From assembly GCA_036971475.1 (NCBI GenBank), contig JBAIZL010000058.1:619501-683500 (forward strand): a DNA stretch of 64,000 bases. Reading direction: 5' to 3'. Within the stretch, counting starts at the first letter, position 1. Each line of letters starts with the position of its first letter. This document shows, in pieces, positions 57,101-64,000 of this stretch. The notes below the pieces were generated by a model. The model saw only the letters and a program-made list of their open reading frames with translations, made no database searches and had not been told where the DNA came from. This DNA is from Prosapia bicincta. Taxonomy: Eukaryota > Arthropoda > Insecta > Hemiptera > Cercopidae. Both the position numbers and the translations under genes were made by a program.

Positions 57101-60100
57101 CCCTACGTGCAAGAAGAATTAGAGGGATTAGATTGTCCAAGTTGTACCTTGCCAACAATCTCTTCACTATACATATTGATCAAGTTAAATGTTTTATCCC
57201 TACATGCAAGAAGAATTAGAGGGTTTAGATTGTCCAAGTTGTACCAAGCCAATAATCTCTTCACTATACATATTGATCAAGTTAAATGTTTTATCCCTAC
57301 GTGCAAGAAGAATTAGAGGGTTTAGATTGTCCAAGTTGTACCAAGATAATAATCTCTTCACTATACATATTGATCAAGTTAAATGTTTTATCCCTACGTG
57401 CAAGAAGAATTAGAGGGTTTAGATTGTCCAAGTTGTACCAAGCTAATAAGCTCTTCGCTATACATATTGATCAAGTTAAATGTTTTATCCCTACGTGCAA
57501 GAAGAATTAGAGGGATTAGATTGTACAAGTTGTACCAAGCTAATAAGCTCTTCGCTATACATATTTATCAGGTTAAATGTTTTATCCCTACGTGCAAGAA
57601 GAATTAGAGGGATTAGATTGTCCACGTTGTACCAAGCCAATAATCTCTTCAATATACATATTGGTCAAGTTAAATATTTTATCCCTACGTGCAAGAAGAA
57701 TTAGGGTGATTAGATTGTCCAAGTTGTACCAAACCAATAATCTCTTCACTATACATATTGATCAAGTTAAATGTTTTATCCCTATGTGCAAGAAGAATTA
57801 GAGGGTTTAGATTGTCCAAGTTGTACCAAGCCAATAATCTCTTCACTATACATATTGATCAAGTTAAATGTTTTATCCCTACGTGCAAGAAGAATTAGAG
57901 GGTTTAGATTGTCCAAGTTGTACCAAGCTAATAAGCTCTTCGCTATACATATTGATCAAGTTAAATGTTTTATCCCTACGTGCAAGAAGAATTAGAGGGA
58001 TTAGATTGTCCAAGTTGTACCAAGCTAATAATCTCTTCAATATACATATTGGTCAAGTTAAATATTTTATCCCTACGTGCAAGAAGAATTAGGGTGATTA
58101 GATTGTCCAAGTTGTACCAAACCAATAATCTCTTCACTATACATATTGATCAAGTTAAATGTTTTATCCCTACATGCAGGAAGAATTAGAGGGATTAGAT
58201 TGTCCAAGTTGTACCAAGCCAATAATCTCTTCACTATACATATTGATCAAGTTAAATATTTTATCCCTATGTGCAAGAAGGATTAGAGGGATCAGATTGT
58301 CCAAGCTGTACCAAGCCAATAATCTCTTCACTATACATATTGATCAAGTTAAATGTTTTGTCCCTACATGCAAGAAGAATTAGAGGGATTAGATTGTCCA
58401 AGTTGTACCAAGCTAATAATCTCTTCACTATACATATTGATCAAGTTAAATGTTTTATCCCTACGTGCAAGAAGAATTAGAGGGGATTAGATTGTCCAAG
58501 TTGTACCAAGCCAATAATCTCTTCAATATACATATTGATCAAGTTAAATATTTTATCCCTACGTGCAAGAAGAATTAGATGGTTTAGATTGTCCAAGTTG
58601 TACCAAGCTAATAAGCTCTTCGCTATACATATTGATCAAGTTAAATGTTTTATCCCTACGTGCAAGAAGAATTAGAGGGATTAGATTGTCCAAGTTGTAC
58701 CAAGCCAATAATCTTTTCACTATACATATTGATCAAGTTAAATGTTTTATCCCTATATGCAAGAAGAATTAGATTGATTAGATTGTCCAAGTTGTACCAA
58801 GCCAATAATCTCTTCACTATACATATTGATCAAGTTAAATGTTTTATCCCTACGTGCAAGAAGAATTAGAGGGTTTAGATTGTCCAAGTTCTACCAAGCC
58901 AATAATCTCTTCACTATACATATTGATCAAGTTAAATGTTTTATCCCTAGGTGCAAGAAGAATTAGAGGGTTTAGATTGTCCAAGTTGTACCAAGCTAAT
59001 AAGCTCTTCGCTATACATATTGATCAAGTTAAATGTTTTATCCCTACGTGCAAGAAGAATTAGAGGGATTAGATTGTCCAAGTTGTACCTTGCCAACAAT
59101 CTCTTCACTATACATATTGATCAAGTTAAATGTTTTATCCCTACATGCAAGAAGAATTAGAGGGTTTAGATTGTCCAAGTTGTACCAAGCCAATAATCTC
59201 TTCACTATACATATTGATCAAGTTAAATGTTTTATCCCTACGTGCAAGAAGAATTAGAGGGTTTAGATTGTCCAAGTTGTACCAAGATAATAATCTCTTC
59301 ACTATACATATTGATCAAGTTAAATGTTTTATCCCTACGTGCAAGAAGAATTAGAGGGTTTAGATTGTCCAAGTTGTACCAAGCTAATAAGCTCTTCGCT
59401 ATACATATTGATCAAGTTAAATGTTTTATCCCTACGTGCAAGAAGAATTAGAGGGATTAGATTGTCCAAGTTGTACCAAGCTAATAAGCTCTTCGCTATA
59501 CATATTTATCAGGTTAAATGTTTTATCCCTACGTGCAAGAAGAATTAGAGGGATTAGATTGTCCAAGTTGTACCAAGCCAATAATCTCTTCAATATACAT
59601 ATTGGTCAAGTTAAATATTTTATCCCTACGTGCAAGAAGAATTAGGGTGATTAGATTGTCCAAGTTGTACCAAACCAATAATCTCTTCACTATACATATT
59701 GATCAAGTTAAATGTTTTATCCCTATGTGCAAGAAGAATTAGAGGGTTTAGATTGTCCAAGTTGTACCAAGCCAATAATCTCTTCACTATACATATTGAT
59801 CAAGTTAAATGTTTTATCCCTACGTGCAAGAAGAATTAGAGGGTTTAGATTGTCCAAGTTGTACCAAGCTAATAAGCTCTTCGCTATACATATTGATCAA
59901 GTTAAATGTTTTATCCCTACGTGCAAGAAGAATTAGAGGGATTAGATTGTCCAAGTTGTACCAAGCTAATAATCTCTTCAATATACATATTGGTCAAGTT
60001 AAATATTTTATCCCTACGTGCAAGAAGAATTAGGGTGATTAGATTGTCCAAGTTGTACCAAACCAATAATCTCTTCACTATACATATTGATCAAGTTAAA

Positions 60101-63100
60101 TGTTTTATCCCTACGTGCAGGAAGAATTAGAGGGATTAGATTGTCCAAGTTGTACCAAGCCAATAATCTCTTCACTATACATATTGATCAAGTTAAATAT
60201 TTTATCCCTATGTGCAAGAAGGATTAGAGGGATCAGATTGTCCAAGCTGTACCAAGCCAATAATCTCTTCACTATACATATTGATCAAGTTAAATGTTTT
60301 GTCCCTACATGCAAGAAGAATTAGAGGGATTAGATTGTCCAAGTTGTACCAAGCTAATAATCTCTTCACTATACATATTGATCAAGTTAAATGTTTTATC
60401 CCTACGTGCAAGAAGAATTAGAGGGGATTAGATTGTCCAAGTTGTACCAAGCCAATAATCTCTTCAATATACATATTGATCAAGTTAAATATTTTATCCC
60501 TACGTGCAAGAAGAATTAGATGGTTTAGATTGTCCAAGTTGTACCAAGCTAATAAGCTCTTCGCTATACATATTGATCAAGTTAAATGTTTTATCCCTAC
60601 GTGCAAGAAGAATTAGAGGGATTAGATTGTCCAAGTTGTACCTTGCCAACAATCTCTTCACTATACATATTGATCAAGTTAAATGTTTTATCCCTACATG
60701 CAAGAAGAATTAGAGGGTTTAGATTGTCCAAGTTGTACCAAGCCAATAATCTCTTCACTATACATATTGATCAAGTTAAATGTTTTATCCCTACGTGCAA
60801 GAAGAATTAGAGGGTTTAGATTGTCCAAGTTGTACCAAGATAATAATCTCTTCACTATACATATTGATCAAGTTAAATGTTTTATCCCTACGTGCAAGAA
60901 GAATTAGAGGGTTTTAGATTGTCCAAGTTGTACCAAGCTAATAAGCTCTTCGCTATACATATTGATCAAGTTAAATGTTTTATCCCTATATGCAAGAAGA
61001 ATTAGATTGATTAGATTGTCCAAGTTGTACCAAGCCAATAATCTCTTCACTATACATATTGATCAAGTTAAATGTTTTATCCCTACGTGCAAGAAGAATT
61101 AGAGGGTTTAGATTGTCCAAGTTCTACCAAGCCAATAATCTCTTCACTATACATATTGATCAAGTTAAATGTTTTATCCCTAGGTGCAAGAAGAATTAGA
61201 GGGCTTAGATTGTCCAAGTTGTACCAAGCTAATAAGCTCTTCGCTATACATATTGATCAAGTTAAATGTTTTATCCCTACGTGCAAGAAGAATTAGAGGG
61301 ATTAGATTGTCCAAGTTGTACCTTGCCAACAATCTCTTCACTATACATATTGATCAAGTTAAATGTTTTATCCCTACATGCAAGAAGAATTAGAGGGTTT
61401 AGATTGTCCAAGTTGTACCAAGCCAATAATCTCTTCACTATACATATTGATCAAGTTAAATGTTTTATCCCTACGTGCAAGAAGAATTAGAGGGTTTAGA
61501 TTGTCCAAGTTGTACCAAGATAATAATCTCTTCACTATACATATTGATCAAGTTAAATGTTTTATCCCTACGTGCAAGAAGAATTAGAGGGTTTAGATTG
61601 TCCAAGTTGTACCAAGCTAATAAGCTCTTCGCTATACATATTGATCAAGATAAATGTTTTATCCCTACGTGCAAGAAGAATTAGAGGGATTAGATTGTCC
61701 AAGTTGTACCAAGCTAATAAGCTCTTCGCTATACATATTTATCAGGTTAAATGTTTTATCCCTACGTGCAAGAAGAATTAGAGGGATTAGATTGTCCAAG
61801 TTGTACCAAGCCAATAATCTCTTCAATATACATATTGGTCAAGTTAAATATTTTATCCCTACGTGCAAGAAGAATTAGGGTGATTAGATTGTCCAAGTTG
61901 TACCAAACCAATAATCTCTTCACTATACATATTGATCAAGTTAAATGTTTTATCCCTATGTGCAAGAAGAATTAGAGGGTTTAGATTGTCCAAGTTGTAC
62001 CAAGCCAATAATCTCTTCACTATACATATTGATCAAGTTAAATGTTTTATCCCTACGTGCAAGAAGAATTAGAGGGTTTAGATTGTCCAAGTTGTACCAA
62101 GCTAATAAGCTCTTCGCTATACATATTGATCAAGTTAAATGTTTTATCCCTACGTGCAAGAAGAATTAGAGGGATTAGATTGTCCAAGTTGTACCAAGCT
62201 AATAATCTCTTCACTATACATATTGATCAAGTTAAATGTTTTATCTCTACGTGTAAGAAGAATTAGAGGGATTAGATTGTCCAAGTTGTACCAAGCCAAT
62301 AATCTCTTCACTATACATATTGATCAAGTTAAATGTTTTATCCCTACGTGCAAGAAGAATTAGAGGGATTAGATTGTCCAAGTTGTACCAAGCCAATAAT
62401 CTCTTCACTATACATATTGATCAAGTTAAATATTTTATCCCTATGTGCAAGAAGAATTAGAGGGATCAGATTGTCCAAGTTGTACCAAGCCAATAATCTC
62501 TTCACTATACATATTGATCAAGTTAAATGTTTTGACCCTACATGCAAGAAGAATTAGAGGGAATAGATTGTCCAAGTTGTACCAAGCTAATAATCTCTTC
62601 ACTATACATATTGATCAAGTTAAATGTTTTATCCCTACGTGCAAGAAGAATTAGAGGGGATTAGATTGTCCAAGTTGTACCAAGCCAATAATCTCTTCAA
62701 TATACATATTGATCAAGTTAAATGTTTTATCCCTACGTGCAAGAAGAATTAGAGGGATTAGATTGTCCAAGTTGTACTAAGCCAATAATCTCTTCACTAT
62801 AAATATTGATCAAGTTAAATGTTTTATCCCTACGTGCAAGAAGGATTAGATGGTTTAGATTGTCCAAGTTGTTCCAAGCTAATAAGCTCTTCGCTATACA
62901 TATTGATCACGTTAAATGTTTTATCCCTACGTGCAAAAAAGAATTAGAGGGGTTAGATTGTCCAAGTTGTACCAAGCCAATAATCTCTTCACTATACATA
63001 TTGATCAAGTTAAATGTTTTATCCCTATATGCAAGAAGAATTAGAGGGATTAGATTGTCCAAGTTGTACCAAGCCAATAATCTCTTCACTATACATATTG

Positions 63101-64000
63101 ATCAAGTTAAATGTTTTATCCCTACGTGCAAGAAGAATTAGAGGGATTAGATTGTCCAAGTTGTACCAAGCCAATAATCTCTTCAATATACATATTGATC
63201 AAGTTAAATGTTTTATCTCTACGTGCAAGAAGAATTAGAGGGATTAGATTGTCCTAGTTGTACCAAGCCAATAATCTCTTCACTATACATATTGATCAAG
63301 TTAAATGTTTTATCCCTACGTGCAAGAAGAATTAGAGGGATTAGATTGTACAAGTTGTACCAAGCTAATAATCTCTTCACTATACATATTGATCAAGTTA
63401 AATGTTTTATCCCTACATGCAAGAAGAATTAGAGGGATTAGATTGTCCAAGTTGTACCAAGCTAATAAGCTCTTCGCTATACATATTGATCAAGTTAAAT
63501 GTTTTATCCCTACGTGCAAGAAGAATTAGAGGGATTAGATTGTCCAAGTTGTACCAAGCTAATAAGCTCTTCGCTATACACATTTATCAGGTTAAATGTT
63601 TTATCCCTACGTGCAAGAAGAATTAGAGGGATTAGATTGTCCAAGTTGTACCAAGCCAATAATCTCTTCAATATACATATTGGTCAAGTTAAATATTTTA
63701 TCCCTACGTGCAAGAAGAATTAGGGTGATTAGATTGTCCAAGTTGTACCAAACCAATAATCTCTTCACTATACATATTGATCAAGTTAAATGTTTTATCC
63801 CTATGTGCAAGAAGAATTAGAGGGTTTAGATTGTCCAAGTTGTACCAAGCCAATAATCTCTTCACTATACATATTGATCAAGTTAAATGTTTTATCCCTA
63901 CGTGCAAGAAGAATTAGAGGGTTTAGATTGTCCAAGTTGTACCAAGCTAATAAGCTCTTCGCTATACATATTGATCAAGTTAAATGTTTTATCCCTACGT
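45110..64000. repeat. 97-bp satellite array, about 195 monomers, open at right edge
   Basis: The monomer contains TTAAATGTTTTATCCCTACG, TGCAAGAAGAATTAGAGGGA, TTAGATTGTCCAAGTTGTAC, CAAGCCAATAATCTCTTCAC and TATACATATTGATCAAG in that order (97 bp). Monomers are head to tail with about 90-99 percent identity. Variant sites recur: CTTCACTATAC, CTTCGCTATAC or CTTCAATATAC; GCTAATAA or GCCAATAA; and AGAGGGATT or AGAGGGTTT. A few monomers gain 4 bp (AATAAATAATC at about 45207, 46857 and 56277). The first unit is partial. No transposon interrupts it. The array reaches the window end, so the true length is unknown. Confidence 0.99.

Noticed and set aside
45247..63820. More than 150 overlapping 69- to 139-codon open frames (MFYPYVQEELEGLDCPSCTK and similar) that look like a Cys-containing repeat protein family
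   Set aside because: 97 is 1 modulo 3, so a frame reads successive monomers in successive phases and is closed by the same TAG or TAA every two to three units. Every monomer gives the same frame, with no start context, introns or independent conservation. This is an arithmetic effect of the satellite period.
45110..64000. CRISPR array
   Set aside because: Units are contiguous 97-bp monomers without unique spacers, in animal DNA.

Overview
The window is animal nuclear DNA, almost certainly from an insect. It is AT-rich and intron-containing, and it carries arthropod-type transposons (BEL/Pao, LOA-clade LINEs, Penelope-like, piggyBac, mariner, Tigger, Helitron-like). A hemipteran or a similar insect with a medium-to-large genome is plausible, but nothing here fixes the order. 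There is no prokaryotic gene organisation, CRISPR array, rRNA or tRNA.

One host gene is recognisable: the 5' part of ANAPC1 (APC1, the largest scaffold subunit of the anaphase-promoting complex/cyclosome) on the minus strand. I reconstructed nine coding exons from splice signals and phase. They run from an 8-codon start exon at 43008..42985 (peptide MIAASEPL) down to 1147..929. The junctions keep phase and encode about 414 residues, the N-terminal beta-propeller portion. The rest of the gene lies beyond the left edge. Everything between 1 kb and 43 kb is therefore intronic, and these introns are filled with nested transposons.

Layout by intron, left to right (opposite to transcription). 1.1-3.8 kb: Tigger/pogo transposase relic. 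3.9-12.1 kb: piggyBac transposase relic and a BEL/Pao LTR element (6273-11567) split by an antisense 5'-truncated LOA LINE (8409-10134). 12.3-15.9 kb: Helitron-like element and a mariner relic. 16.0-21.6 kb: piggyBac-type element copy A, Tigger relic and an RNase H LINE relic. 22.0-25.7 kb: Tigger-derived MITE and a second mariner relic. 26.0-29.6 kb: Penelope-like terminal hairpin and piggyBac-type copy B. 29.8-43.0 kb (first intron): Penelope-like GIY-YIG relic duplicated on both sides of a second LOA-type LINE, then a Tigger element (34284-40270) containing a foldback hairpin and a near-full-length LOA LINE (35393-39935), then another foldback element.

From about 45.11 kb to the right edge there is an unbroken array of about 195 copies of a 97-bp satellite, starting about 2.1 kb upstream of the ANAPC1 start codon. 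Landmark variant monomers recur at 1941, 2523 and roughly 9700 bp, so the array has nested higher-order structure. The many 74-codon open frames there are by-products of the period and not genes.

I found no new multi-gene system. The most unusual observations are structural: a LINE bracketed by direct repeats of 645 and 615 bp that look like a giant target-site duplication; two piggyBac-type copies that share a nearly identical 1.63-kb core but have strongly diverged left ends; and the higher-order satellite next to a cell-cycle gene promoter.
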